DNA from: an uncultured Lachnospiraceae bacterium
Lineage (GTDB): Bacteria > Bacillota > Clostridia > Lachnospirales > Lachnospiraceae
Length of the DNA: 64,000 bases
Direction: 5' to 3'
Assembly (NCBI GenBank): GCA_947164865.1
Contig: CAMUYA010000005.1
Location: 61,767 to 125,766, forward strand
A program made the translations under genes and the position numbers. The notes under the pieces are model-generated. The model made no database searches. It had not been told where the DNA came from and saw only the letters and a program-made list of their open reading frames with translations. Positions 39,434 to 49,187 of the stretch are shown here, in pieces; the first letter of the stretch is position 1, and every line of letters begins with the position of its first letter.

Positions 39434-39471
39434 AAAGGGGGAGACGTCATTTTGGCGTCACCCCTTTTGAA
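39434..39471 (+). terminator. Terminator after the relaxase gene
   Basis: AAAAGGGG gaGACG..CGTCa CCCCTTTT. Confidence 0.7.
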
Positions 39472-39611
39472 ATGTGACGTCTAATTGACGCCAAGTCTAA
39501 TTGCAAAAAAAATATAAATATTTTTACGGATTATCCCATATCCTGTCCCACATAGTATTTGAAAGGAAGAATCAAAACACTACGGATTTTCGGGAAAGGA
39601 GGATTGAACCT

Positions 39612-41057
39612 ATGGTATTACCGCCGTCAACAAGCTCAGACTCTTCTGGTTATATCAACGAAATACGGAATATACAATCTCAGATAAACCACTTGCTTGA
39701 AATGCAAAAGAAGGGTATTGTAGAAAGTGTTGACGTTGTAATACAAGAGTTGACAAAGAAGGAGTTTAAACTAAAAGAACAAGAAGTATTAAAAGTCCAT
39801 ACCAACGCAATTACAGAAATCAAGGTGTTGAAGCGGGGACAGGAAGTAAGACGCTGGCAGACAAGGTGCAAGGATTTCAGGCCAAGATGCTCCAGTTATG
39901 AGTCTTTAATAGATAAACTCTATGAGTACTACTTCGGGAAAAGCGTTTATACCGATTATTCTTTCAAGGTGATATTTGAAGCAGCCTTAGAGGAAAAGAT
40001 ACGAACGGAAAGACCGAAGGAGAAAACCATAAGGGATTATCACAGCTCATACAAAGTGTTCATAAGCGAGGAATTTGGTGCAAAGGATATCCGCCTTATA
40101 AAACCGTCGGAAGTTAAGGAGTATATTCAGAAGGTTTCTTCCGAACTGGCTCCGACAAAGAAACGCTTCTACAAGTTCAAGGGAATACTTAATCTTGCAT
40201 TCGCTTATGCTTGTGATCCTGAAAGACGCTATATTGATGTAAACCCTGTTCCGATGAAGAACGCTGTGTATGCCAAAAACCTTACGCCTACAAGCAACAA
40301 GCCTGAAGATAAGGCATTTCAGCCCCATGAAGTGGAAATGATCAGGGACTACCTTTGGAAGCGGGTAAATGAATTGCGTTATGATGTAAATGGTTATGCA
40401 ATTCTTTTTTCATCAGAGACCGGTGTTAGAGAGGGCGAGATACCTTCTCTTAAATGGTCGGATGTTAAGAGTAACGCCATTCACATACATTCTCAGCAAA
40501 ATGATGAGATCAGGGATGGAAAAAAGGTCTATTATTACAACCCTACTACAAAAAATGAGAAGGGGGTCAGCCATAATGGACGTTTTATTCCGCTTACTAA
40601 CCGCGTCAGAGAAATACTTGATGAATTGAAGGCTAAGCAAGAATTACTCGGAATCAGTTCAGAATGGGTATTTTGCAAGGAGGATGGATCTTGGACAACG
40701 ACAATTGCTTATTATGAATCTCTTTATAAGGTTACGCATAAGCTCGGACTTAAGCTCAGCAATAATCATGCTTTTCGCATGGCGCTTAATTCCTATGTGT
40801 ATGTGCCTATGGGATTACCGGCAACAGAAAGAGCGAAACTTCTGGGTCATTCGGTTGACACCAACTTGAAGCATTACACGTTTGCCAGAACGGATGATTA
40901 TATCGACGAATTGTGCGATAAGATCAACGCTTTTGACAGCAAAACAAGAGATCTCACCATAGAAGATAAGGTGGGTACCTCGGGGTACCCCAAAATCGTC
41001 TCATTTTCTGCAAAAGAAAAAAGCCCGGAGACGTCCAAATCTCGGGCTTTCATCTAA
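39612..41057 (+). CDS. Tyrosine recombinase / integrase
   Basis: Internal ATG 39612 after GGAGG; ETGVREGEIPSLKW, HAFRMALN, LLGHSVDTNLKHYTF give R..HxxR..H..Y. Confidence 0.9.
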   Translation: MVLPPSTSSDSSGYINEIRNIQSQINHLLEMQKKGIVESVDVVIQELTKKEFKLKEQEVLKVHTNAITEIKVLKRGQEVRRWQTRCKDFRPRCSSYESLIDKLYEYYFGKSVYTDYSFKVIFEAALEEKIRTERPKEKTIRDYHSSYKVFISEEFGAKDIRLIKPSEVKEYIQKVSSELAPTKKRFYKFKGILNLAFAYACDPERRYIDVNPVPMKNAVYAKNLTPTSNKPEDKAFQPHEVEMIRDYLWKRVNELRYDVNGYAILFSSETGVREGEIPSLKWSDVKSNAIHIHSQQNDEIRDGKKVYYYNPTTKNEKGVSHNGRFIPLTNRVREILDELKAKQELLGISSEWVFCKEDGSWTTTIAYYESLYKVTHKLGLKLSNNHAFRMALNSYVYVPMGLPATERAKLLGHSVDTNLKHYTFARTDDYIDELCDKINAFDSKTRDLTIEDKVGTSGYPKIVSFSAKEKSPETSKSRAFI

Positions 41058-41068
41058 AAAAATCTAAA

Positions 41069-41148
41069 TGCGGATGAAGGGACTCGAACCCACACGCTTG
41101 CGCACAAGAACCTAAATCTTGCATGTCTACCAATTCCATCACATCCGC
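41069..41148 (-). tRNA. tRNA-Leu(TAG)
   Basis: GCGGATGTGATGGAATTGGTAGACATGCAAGATTTAGGTTCTTG...GGTTCGAGTCCCTTCATCCGCA; anticodon TAG. Confidence 0.95.
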
Positions 41149-41264
41149 AAAACAAGGGTATTGTACAGCATTTTACGGATTTAGTCAAACACTAATACGC
41201 AGGATTAAATACTACATGATCAACACTTTGGGTCTGTACGATGCTTAATGCGTCCGGCAATCGC

Positions 41265-41279
41265 GGAAACCGTTTTCAA
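41265..41279 (+). promoter_or_regulatory. cre-like operator upstream of malQ
   Basis: Minus-strand TTGAAAACGGTTTCC matches WTGNAANCGNWNNCW at all but the last position. Confidence 0.4.
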
Positions 41280-41407
41280 AAAATTGTTGAAACTTTGTTA
41301 AATGCGTAGTAGTATTAGATTATAGTGTAATATCACATATCGTGTTCGATCACATGTCCAAACTATCTGAATAACTCACTAACCGCACATTTTTAGAGGA
41401 ATACTTT

Positions 41408-42913
41408 ATGAGAAAAGCAGGCATACTCTTACCCATCTTCAGTCTCCCCTCCCCTTACGGGATCGGCACATTCGGAAAGGCAGCATACGATTTTATCGAC
41501 TTTTTAAAGGAAGCCGGCCAGTCGCTCTGGCAGATCCTTCCGCTTGGCCCCACAGGGTATGGAGATTCTCCCTACCAGTCATTTTCATCATTTGCGGGTA
41601 ATCCGTATTTTATCGATCTGGAGACACTTATCGACGAAGGTCTTCTCACCAAAGCGGAATGCGAACTTCCCGATTTTGGCGAAAACCCTCTTGATATAGA
41701 CTACGAAAAACTCTATTTCGGGCGCTTTAAACTCTATCGCAAAGCATACGACAGAGCAAAGAAAAAAGGGCTCCTCGAAGATAAAAAGTACAGATCCTTC
41801 ATTAGAAAGAATTCCTACTGGCTTCCCGATTACGCCCTCTATATGGCTGTAAAGGATTCCTTCGGCGGGATCAACTTTATGGAGTGGGACGAGGATATCA
41901 GACGCCGCGATAAAAAAGCGATTGCTTCCTACAAAACAAAGCTTGCGGACGAGATCGCATGCTACGAATTCCAGCAATATCTCTTCTCTGCCCAGTGGAA
42001 TAAGCTAAAAAAATATGCTAACAAAAACGGTATCGAGATTATCGGCGACATTCCTATCTATGTTGCCTTTGACAGTGCGGATACCTGGGCAAATCCCGAT
42101 CTGTTTGAGCTGGACGAAAAGGGCTTCCCCACCGCAGTAGCTGGCTGCCCTCCCGATTGCTTTACCGCCGACGGTCAGCTTTGGGGTAATCCTCTTTACA
42201 AGTGGAAAGAGCACAAAGCTACCGGCTACAAATGGTGGCTTGATCGTATGAAGAAATGCTTTGAGCTCTATGATATCGTGCGTATAGATCACTTCCGCGG
42301 ATTCGATGAGTACTGGGCAGTTCCCTACGGCGACAAGACAGCGGTCGGCGGAAAATGGCTTAAAGGTCCCGGTTACTCACTCTTTGCAGCCATCAATAAA
42401 GAATTTGGTTCCGGCAGGATCATAGCCGAGGATCTGGGCTTTATCACCGACAGCGTAAGAAACCTTATTGCCCGCTGCGGTTACCCCGGAATGAAGATCC
42501 TGCAGTTTGCCTTTGATGCCGGCGGAGACAGCGAGCATCTTCCCCACTACTGCTACCGCAACTATGTGGTTTATACAGGCACCCATGACAACTTTACCTT
42601 AAAGGCGTGGATCGACCAGCTTGGAAAAGAAGATGTGAAATTTGCAAAGAAATACCTTAACGTCAAGAAGCGCAAGGATCTGCAGGAGGCATACCTGCGC
42701 GCGGCACACCAGACTGCTGCCGAAAGCTGTGTCATTCCGATACAGGATTATATGTTCCTCGGAAACGAGGCAAGAATAAATGCGCCCTCGACCCTTGGTA
42801 TCAACTGGCGCTGGCGCATGAGTGAAAAGGACTTTACTAAAGACCTTGCGAAATACATAAAGAGATTTGCAAAGATATACGGGCGAATCCCCGCAGATCC
42901 CAAAAAGAAATAA
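41408..42913 (+). CDS. malQ: 4-alpha-glucanotransferase
   Basis: 501 aa; MRKAGILLPIFSLPSPYGIGTFG...DIVRIDHFRGFDEYW...ILQFAFD. Confidence 0.95.
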   Translation: MRKAGILLPIFSLPSPYGIGTFGKAAYDFIDFLKEAGQSLWQILPLGPTGYGDSPYQSFSSFAGNPYFIDLETLIDEGLLTKAECELPDFGENPLDIDYEKLYFGRFKLYRKAYDRAKKKGLLEDKKYRSFIRKNSYWLPDYALYMAVKDSFGGINFMEWDEDIRRRDKKAIASYKTKLADEIACYEFQQYLFSAQWNKLKKYANKNGIEIIGDIPIYVAFDSADTWANPDLFELDEKGFPTAVAGCPPDCFTADGQLWGNPLYKWKEHKATGYKWWLDRMKKCFELYDIVRIDHFRGFDEYWAVPYGDKTAVGGKWLKGPGYSLFAAINKEFGSGRIIAEDLGFITDSVRNLIARCGYPGMKILQFAFDAGGDSEHLPHYCYRNYVVYTGTHDNFTLKAWIDQLGKEDVKFAKKYLNVKKRKDLQEAYLRAAHQTAAESCVIPIQDYMFLGNEARINAPSTLGINWRWRMSEKDFTKDLAKYIKRFAKIYGRIPADPKKK

Positions 42914-42915
42914 AT

Positions 42916-43314
42916 CTAAGACGATACAAGCTTCCTCAGTCTGCTGAGTTCCAGTGCTTTTGCCACACGGTGTAGCATAACCTCAGCGACAAAGGGCTTG
43001 GTGATAAAATCGATCGCTCCCAGCGAAAATCCTTTGACTTCGTAATCGGGATCGTTGTCGGCGGTCAAGAGTATCACGGGAATATCCTTCCAGTTATTTG
43101 ATGCGTTCAGCTTCTCCATCACTTCAAACCCATCCATATCGGGCATGTGAAGGTCAAGCAGGATCAGATCGGGAGTATGGTCTACCAGATAGGCAAGGCA
43201 CTCCTCTCCGCTCAGAACGCATTTGACGGAATATTCCCGTGTTATTATTTTCTCCGCGATCTTTAAGTTGATCTCGGCATCATCCACAACAAGTATAAGT
43301 GTTTCCTTTTCCAT
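42916..43314 (-). CDS. Single-domain response regulator
   Basis: LILVVDDAEINLKIA...LILLDLHMPDMDG...ITKPF. Confidence 0.9.
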   Translation of the reverse strand: MEKETLILVVDDAEINLKIAEKIITREYSVKCVLSGEECLAYLVDHTPDLILLDLHMPDMDGFEVMEKLNASNNWKDIPVILLTADNDPDYEVKGFSLGAIDFITKPFVAEVMLHRVAKALELSRLRKLVSS

Positions 43315-43319
43315 CCTTC

Positions 43320-44468
43320 TTATTCCCCGCTGTTCTCTTCCATGACTGATTTCTCGTCGTCAGTCGTACCGCCCTGCTGAGAAAACTTCTCGTCATATAT
43401 TCTGAAAAACCCTGCTTCTATCCGCTGATCCCGCGGAAGGCTCACTGTTTCCCACAACTCTTCGTTAAGGTTTTTGATAAGACCGGATATAAATGCATTA
43501 TATTCCTCTTCAAAAGCCTTCTGCCTTCGCTCCTCTACGATAGCTATCTTGTTCAGATCAGTCTGCTCTCTGTCCATAGGGCTCACGCATTTAAAAATAT
43601 GATACCCCGAGTCGTTGATGACAACGTCGCTTATCTCGCCGGTCTCAAGCTCAAATGCTGCGTTCTCTGTCGCCGCGTCCATGGTATTTCTCCTGACGGA
43701 CAGATTGATATTCTCTTCCTCGCTGTATTCCGCTGCAAGGGCTTCAAAGTCTTCCCCGCTCCGGGCCCTGTCGCGCACCAGGCAGGCGATATCGTAACGA
43801 CGCTTTTTTTCTTCGGTATCATAGCTTACAAAGTTCCCGCTACCGTCGATAACACCGGTGGAAATATATATATGCAAAAGGGTGACCGTCCTTGCCTCAT
43901 CATCGCTTATCTCAGGATTTGCTTCATCTATCATCTTGTCAATGACAAGCTCCGACAGTGCGTACTCCCTGTACATCTCGGTCAGCTTTTCGATGTCGGT
44001 TCCGAGGAATTCTATCTGACCTTCGGAAAGGCTGTTATAGTAATCCTCCGCGCACTGCCTGACCATTTCAGACTGCTCTTCAGTAAGCTCCACACCTTTG
44101 CTCTGAGCCATCAGGTACATGGTCTTAACCTGCGCGATCCTGGCCAGAACGGTGTCCTTTACATTATCCTCAAGGGAGACTCCGTCAAGGCTCGCATCCC
44201 ATATTCCGCTTCCGTATACCGTCTCGTACTGATTCTGGATATCCGTAAGATACACCATTATCTCGGACAGTGTGCAGCTCTGATCGGCTATATGAAACAC
44301 CTCATCCTTGGCAAATCCTGTCGTGAGAATAACTTTTGTTCCGCAGCCGGATAACAGAAAGCAGCAGATCACCGCCGCCAAAGAGATAAAAACATAAGCC
44401 TTGCATCTGTGTATATGACTTGCAATACTCTTAAAAAAGCTCATAATATCAAGCGTCTTCTTCGTCAC
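43320..44468 (-). CDS. Parvulin-type peptidyl-prolyl isomerase lipoprotein
   Basis: 382 aa; lipobox-like LLSGC, ARSGEDFEALAAEYSE...GEISDVVINDSGYHIFK. Confidence 0.85.
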   Translation of the reverse strand: MTKKTLDIMSFFKSIASHIHRCKAYVFISLAAVICCFLLSGCGTKVILTTGFAKDEVFHIADQSCTLSEIMVYLTDIQNQYETVYGSGIWDASLDGVSLEDNVKDTVLARIAQVKTMYLMAQSKGVELTEEQSEMVRQCAEDYYNSLSEGQIEFLGTDIEKLTEMYREYALSELVIDKMIDEANPEISDDEARTVTLLHIYISTGVIDGSGNFVSYDTEEKKRRYDIACLVRDRARSGEDFEALAAEYSEEENINLSVRRNTMDAATENAAFELETGEISDVVINDSGYHIFKCVSPMDREQTDLNKIAIVEERRQKAFEEEYNAFISGLIKNLNEELWETVSLPRDQRIEAGFFRIYDEKFSQQGGTTDDEKSVMEENSGE

Positions 44469-45012
44469 CTTCCGCGGTTTTTAAAGTATCGGCCACGGCA
44501 TCAAGCCTGTCGATCAGCTCCTGAGATCTGTTTACCGTATCATTAAGCGAGTCGGCCGCATCGGAGAACCCGTGATCGTTATCATCATCCGAAGCATCCA
44601 GCACCATATTTGTAAAATGGCCTTCTACAAGCTTGGACAGGGTATCTCTTCCTTTGGAGCTTCCGAGCAGTTCCTCGGAAAGCTGCGCAAGTTCTTTATC
44701 GCTTGCTCCCTCCACCATGTTTCCGAGCACGGAGTGATCAAGTGCGCCTGCAAGCGCCCTGAATTCCGAAACCTTTGCCAGCTCCTGCGAGCTGAGCTCC
44801 GATGTCTTTCCGCTTTCGGTGATCTTGGATATCTCCTCGCCCAGCGCATCGGAAAATTTGGAGTCATTACCTACTCCCTTTTTCTCCATCTCTGTTTTAA
44901 GAGCCCGGAGTTCCTCGGTGATCCTGCCTGTTTTAGTTGATGATAAAACCGCTCCGACCGAAGAATCGGTCATTGCGGAATTGTACATATATGCTATATC
45001 GTTTACATTCAT
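44449..45012 (-). CDS. Hypothetical helical protein
   Basis: 187 aa, acidic C-terminus; overlaps the isomerase start by 20 nt. Confidence 0.65.
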   Translation of the reverse strand: MNVNDIAYMYNSAMTDSSVGAVLSSTKTGRITEELRALKTEMEKKGVGNDSKFSDALGEEISKITESGKTSELSSQELAKVSEFRALAGALDHSVLGNMVEGASDKELAQLSEELLGSSKGRDTLSKLVEGHFTNMVLDASDDDNDHGFSDAADSLNDTVNRSQELIDRLDAVADTLKTAEGDEEDA

Positions 45013-45134
45013 GATGTGACCTCTTTTGGCTTCATGCCATCATTACAAATATAACACAAATATACCCCGTCGGCAAATGACGGGGTATATCTTTAGCATG
45101 TTCTTTCTTTTAGTTCTGCGGATCAGCAATGCCT

Positions 45135-47741
45135 TTAATCATTCCGGGCAATGTTTTTAACCGTCTCTCCCACAAGGGATCCGTTCTTTTCATCTATCCT
45201 TATGGTATCACCTTCTCCCGCTTCGTCGGAAAGGATAAGCTTTGCGGCCATGGTCTCAACATTTTTCTGAACATATCTCTTAAGAGGTCTTGCTCCGTAG
45301 ACGGGATCGTAAGCTTCATCCGCTATAAAGGATTTGGCTGCATCTGTCAGTTCGATCCTGATATACTTTTCCTCAAGTCTCTTGTTGATATCCTTAACGA
45401 TCAGCTCGATGATGCCGGAAAGGTTTTCTCTGGTGAGCGGTTTGAACATTATGGTCTCATCAAGACGGTTAAGAAATTCCGGTCTGAAATGTGCTCTCAG
45501 ATCCTCCATTACCATGCTTTCGGCTTCGGGCTTTATCTCGCCCTTTTCATCGATGCCTTCAAGCAGATACTGCGCTCCTATATTGGATGTCATAATAAGG
45601 ATCGTGTTCTTAAAGTCGACTGTCCTTCCCTGGGAATCTGTGATCCTTCCGTCATCCATCACCTGCAAAAGCACGTTGAAAACATCGGGATGAGCTTTTT
45701 CTATCTCATCAAAAAGCACTACGCTGTAGGGCTTTCTGCGCACAGCCTCGGTGAGCTGTCCGCCCTCTTCATATCCCACATATCCCGGAGGCGCTCCGAT
45801 AAGTCTCGATACCGAGAACTTCTCCATATACTCCGACATGTCGATCCTTACGATATTATTCTCATCATCAAAGAGTGATGCAGCAAGTGATTTGGCAAGC
45901 TCTGTCTTTCCCACACCGGTAGGACCCAGGAACAGGAACGATCCAATGGGTTTTCTGGGATCCTTTATGCCTGCCTTTGAGCGCAGGATAGCCTCACTCA
46001 CACGGGTAACGGCCTCGTCCTGTCCCATGACACGCTTATGAAGTTCATCGTCCAGATGAAGTGTCTTGCTTCTTTCACTTTCCGTAAGTTTTGTAACCGG
46101 AATGCCTGTCCAGCGCGATATGATCCTTGCGATCTCATCTTCCTCAACGCGCTCGTGCACAAGCTTTTCTCCGCCGGTCTTCTCCTGACGTTCCTCCTCT
46201 GCCTCGAGCTCCTTCTGAAGGGACGGAAGCTTTGAATACTGGAGTTCGGATGCCTTCTCGTAATCGCCGTCCCGCTGCGCTATCGCAATGCTGTCCTTTA
46301 CTTCCTCTATTTCCTTTCTGATATCGGACAGCTTCTTGGCTGCACCCTTTTCGTTATCCCACTGAGCTTTCTGTCCCGCAAAGGTTTCCTTGAGCTCGGA
46401 GAGTTCCTTCTGAAGGGCTGCGAGTCTGTCGCGGCTTAACTGATCGTCCTCCTTTTTGAGGGCTGTTTCCTCTATCTCAAGTTGCATGATGTGACGATTC
46501 ATCTCATCAAGCTCGGCGGGCATGGAATCCATCTCGGTCTTTATAAGCGCACAGGCCTCGTCCACAAGGTCGATCGCCTTGTCGGGAAGGAACCTGTCGG
46601 AGATATATCTGTTCGACAAAACTGCTGCCGATACGAGTGCGCTGTCCACTATCTTTACTCCGTGGTAGGTTTCATATCTTTCCTTCAGTCCGCGCAGGAT
46701 CGATATCGTGTCCTCCACGGTGGGCTCATCCACCATTACAGGCTGGAAACGTCTTTCGAGCGCGGCATCCTTCTCGATGTACATCCTGTATTCATCGAGG
46801 GTGGTGGCACCGATGCAGTGCAGCTCGCCTCTGGCAAGCATGGGTTTTAACATGTTTCCGGCATCGAGGGCGCCATCAGTCTTTCCCGCACCCACTATGG
46901 TATGCAGCTCATCGATGAACAGAATGATCTGTCCGTTACTTTTTCTTACCTCTTCGAGAACAGCTTTTAACCTTTCCTCAAATTCTCCGCGGTACTTTGC
47001 ACCGGCCACAAGCGCTCCCATGTCCAGGGCAAATATCTTTTTCTCTTTAAGATTATTCGGAACATCTCCCCTTACGATCCTCTGGGCAAGTCCCTCTACC
47101 ACCGCCGTTTTACCGACTCCGGGCTCACCGATGAGCACGGGGTTGTTCTTGGTCTTTCTGGAAAGGATCCTTACCACGTTTCGTATCTCGCTGTCACGGC
47201 CGATGACCGGATCGAGCTTTTGCATGCGGGCTTTTTCCACCAGATCCTGACCGTATTTTTCAAGTGTGTCGTAAGTTGATTCCGGATTATCGCTCACCAC
47301 TTTCTGATTTCCGCGTACTGTTGAAAGTGTCTGCAGGAATCTCTCAACAGTGATCCCGTATTCCTTAAATATGGCCTTTATCTCGGGGTTGGGATTTCTC
47401 AGCATGGAAAGGAAGAGATGCTCCACCGACACATACTCATCACCCATAGCGTGAGCTTCATCCTCGGCGCTTACCAGCACCTTATTGAGTGCCTGGCCGA
47501 TCCTCAGGTCGCCTCCGCTCACCTTTACCCTCTTTTCGATCCCGCTTATAACACGGTCTGTAAAATGCTGTGCATCGATCTCCATCTTTTCGATGAGCTT
47601 GCGGATAAGACTGTCATCTATCGTAAGAAGCGACAGCAAAAGGTGTTCCTGTTCTATTTCCTGATTTCCGTATTCGTATGCGATCTTCTCAAGATTGTTG
47701 ACCGCCTCAACGGATTTCTGTGTAAATTTGTTGATGTTCAT
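45135..47741 (-). CDS. clpB: ATP-dependent chaperone ClpB
   Basis: 868 aa; two AAA+ modules ([18 protein letters not shown]) and coiled-coil middle domain. Confidence 0.97.
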   Translation of the reverse strand: MNINKFTQKSVEAVNNLEKIAYEYGNQEIEQEHLLLSLLTIDDSLIRKLIEKMEIDAQHFTDRVISGIEKRVKVSGGDLRIGQALNKVLVSAEDEAHAMGDEYVSVEHLFLSMLRNPNPEIKAIFKEYGITVERFLQTLSTVRGNQKVVSDNPESTYDTLEKYGQDLVEKARMQKLDPVIGRDSEIRNVVRILSRKTKNNPVLIGEPGVGKTAVVEGLAQRIVRGDVPNNLKEKKIFALDMGALVAGAKYRGEFEERLKAVLEEVRKSNGQIILFIDELHTIVGAGKTDGALDAGNMLKPMLARGELHCIGATTLDEYRMYIEKDAALERRFQPVMVDEPTVEDTISILRGLKERYETYHGVKIVDSALVSAAVLSNRYISDRFLPDKAIDLVDEACALIKTEMDSMPAELDEMNRHIMQLEIEETALKKEDDQLSRDRLAALQKELSELKETFAGQKAQWDNEKGAAKKLSDIRKEIEEVKDSIAIAQRDGDYEKASELQYSKLPSLQKELEAEEERQEKTGGEKLVHERVEEDEIARIISRWTGIPVTKLTESERSKTLHLDDELHKRVMGQDEAVTRVSEAILRSKAGIKDPRKPIGSFLFLGPTGVGKTELAKSLAASLFDDENNIVRIDMSEYMEKFSVSRLIGAPPGYVGYEEGGQLTEAVRRKPYSVVLFDEIEKAHPDVFNVLLQVMDDGRITDSQGRTVDFKNTILIMTSNIGAQYLLEGIDEKGEIKPEAESMVMEDLRAHFRPEFLNRLDETIMFKPLTRENLSGIIELIVKDINKRLEEKYIRIELTDAAKSFIADEAYDPVYGARPLKRYVQKNVETMAAKLILSDEAGEGDTIRIDEKNGSLVGETVKNIARND

Positions 47742-47852
47742 AATGTTTTCCTCCCTTGATTCTATGATCTTCCTCTCATTTCTGTTCTACTACAACTATA
47801 ACACCGATATTCAAAATATCAATCCCTCAATCATTAAAAAATTATAAAATAT

Positions 47853-48003
47853 ATGATACCATGAGCAAGTAGCAATTTCCTTGCATGCAAGGAAATTAGC
47901 GGATTGCGAATGGTTGTAGGATTGCGAAAGTTTCGAAGAAACGAAGCAATCCGTGGTATCATGCCTGGGTCAATCATTTGACTCAAGCATGAATTATGCT
48001 TGA
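47853..48003. repeat. Cluster of inverted repeats between clpB and csp
   Basis: Outer ATGATACCA/TGGTATCAT, 24-bp palindrome AATTTCCTTGCATGCAAGGAAATT (47874-47897), and further hairpins. Confidence 0.75.
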
Positions 48004-48060
48004 TATTAGTAAATCTTATCTCCGATGTCAAAATATTCTGACAAAAATTATCTACATATA

Positions 48061-48090
48061 TTGACACCTTTTGTTTTGTAATGTTATACT
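48061..48090 (+). promoter_or_regulatory. Promoter of the csp gene
   Basis: TTGACA (48061-48066), 18-nt spacer, TATACT (48085-48090). Confidence 0.7.
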
Positions 48091-48118
48091 ACGCTTGTAA
48101 TTCGAAGTGGACGCATTG

Positions 48119-48176
48119 ATTCACATATTTTTGTAAGTCTTTAGCCCTTCCTGATGATTTACAAAAATATGTGAAT
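48119..48176 (+). promoter_or_regulatory. Long inverted repeat in the csp 5' leader
   Basis: ATTCACATATTTTTGTAA / TTACAAAAATATGTGAAT, perfect 18-bp stem. Confidence 0.8.
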
Positions 48177-48249
48177 TTTTGTATCTGTTCGGATTATGAT
48201 AACGCAAATTGGGCATATGCCCGCAGACCACCAAGGAGGCACCAAGCAC

Positions 48250-48462
48250 ATGAACAAGGGAACTGTTAAATGGTTTAACGCTCAGAAGGGTTATGGTTTC
48301 ATCACTAATGAAGCTGACGGAAAGGATGTATTTGTACACTTCTCCGGCATCAATTCCGATGGATACAAGACTCTTGACGAAGGCGCAAATGTTACTTTTG
48401 ACATCGAAGTTGACGATGCAAAGGGCAAGGAGCGCGCTGTGAACGTTACCGTTGTTAAATAA
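48250..48462 (+). CDS. Cold-shock protein
   Basis: [43 protein letters not shown] upstream. Confidence 0.96.
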   Translation: MNKGTVKWFNAQKGYGFITNEADGKDVFVHFSGINSDGYKTLDEGANVTFDIEVDDAKGKERAVNVTVVK

Positions 48463-48481
48463 ACAATTTATCAGCAATCCT

Positions 48482-48514
48482 AAAAACGGAGCAGATCATC
48501 TGCTCCGTTTTTTT
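48482..48514 (+). terminator. Terminator of the csp gene
   Basis: AAAACGGAGCAGATCATCTGCTCCGTTTTTTT. Confidence 0.85.
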
Positions 48515-48567
48515 GTATACCAATATTTATGTCTGTTTATATATGCTTTTGCTTGTTTTATGTCGGT

Positions 48568-49155
48568 TTACTCCTGAATGATTCTTTCTATCTCAAGCCA
48601 AATTTCATCTCTTCCCTGCTTGGTCTCGGCGGAAAAAGGTATGATCCTTGTTTCCTTTCCGCATTCCAGCGTAGTCCTTATGAGTTTAAGCTGTTTGTCG
48701 ATCTGACTTCTTTTTATCTTATCCAGTTTGGTCGCTATGATCACGGGATCAAAGCCCTGGGATCCGATCCACTCATACATCAGCTTATCGTTAGCCGACG
48801 GCTCATGCCTTATATCGATAAGGAGAAACACCTGCTTTAACATCTCTGAGGTGTGGAGATATCTTTCGATCATCTTTCCCCAGGACTCACGTATCTCCTT
48901 TGAAGCACTGGCATATCCGTACCCCGGCAGATCCACCAGATACAGATTCTTATTCACGTTATAGAAATTGATCGTCTGAGTTTTACCGGGCTGCGAGCTG
49001 GTGCGGGCCAAGGCCTTCCTCTGCACAAGAGCATTTAACAGAGAGGATTTCCCGACATTACTTTTTCCCGCAAAAGCAACTTCCGGAAAAAGATTTTCCG
49101 GAAGTTTACTCTTAACACCACATACGGTTTCCAATTCAACTGATCTGATTACCAT
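48568..49155 (-). CDS. engB: Ribosome biogenesis GTPase EngB/YsxC
   Basis: FAGKSNVGKSSLLNALV, LVDLPGYGYA, ATKLDKI. Confidence 0.95.
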   Translation of the reverse strand: MVIRSVELETVCGVKSKLPENLFPEVAFAGKSNVGKSSLLNALVQRKALARTSSQPGKTQTINFYNVNKNLYLVDLPGYGYASASKEIRESWGKMIERYLHTSEMLKQVFLLIDIRHEPSANDKLMYEWIGSQGFDPVIIATKLDKIKRSQIDKQLKLIRTTLECGKETRIIPFSAETKQGRDEIWLEIERIIQE

Positions 49156-49187
49156 ACCGATCCTGCTTTTGCTGATAAGATCTAACT

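Noticed and set aside
30733-41069. Island interpreted as a phage-defence island or prophage
   Set aside because: No structural phage genes, restriction enzymes, nucleases or recognised defence modules; it has a relaxase and small-molecule enzymes instead.
43599-44354. 251-aa plus-strand ORF opposite the peptidyl-prolyl isomerase
   Set aside because: Antisense artefact; Cys/His/Phe-rich composition and no SD.
45129-45878. 249-aa plus-strand ORF opposite clpB
   Set aside because: Antisense artefact of clpB codon usage.
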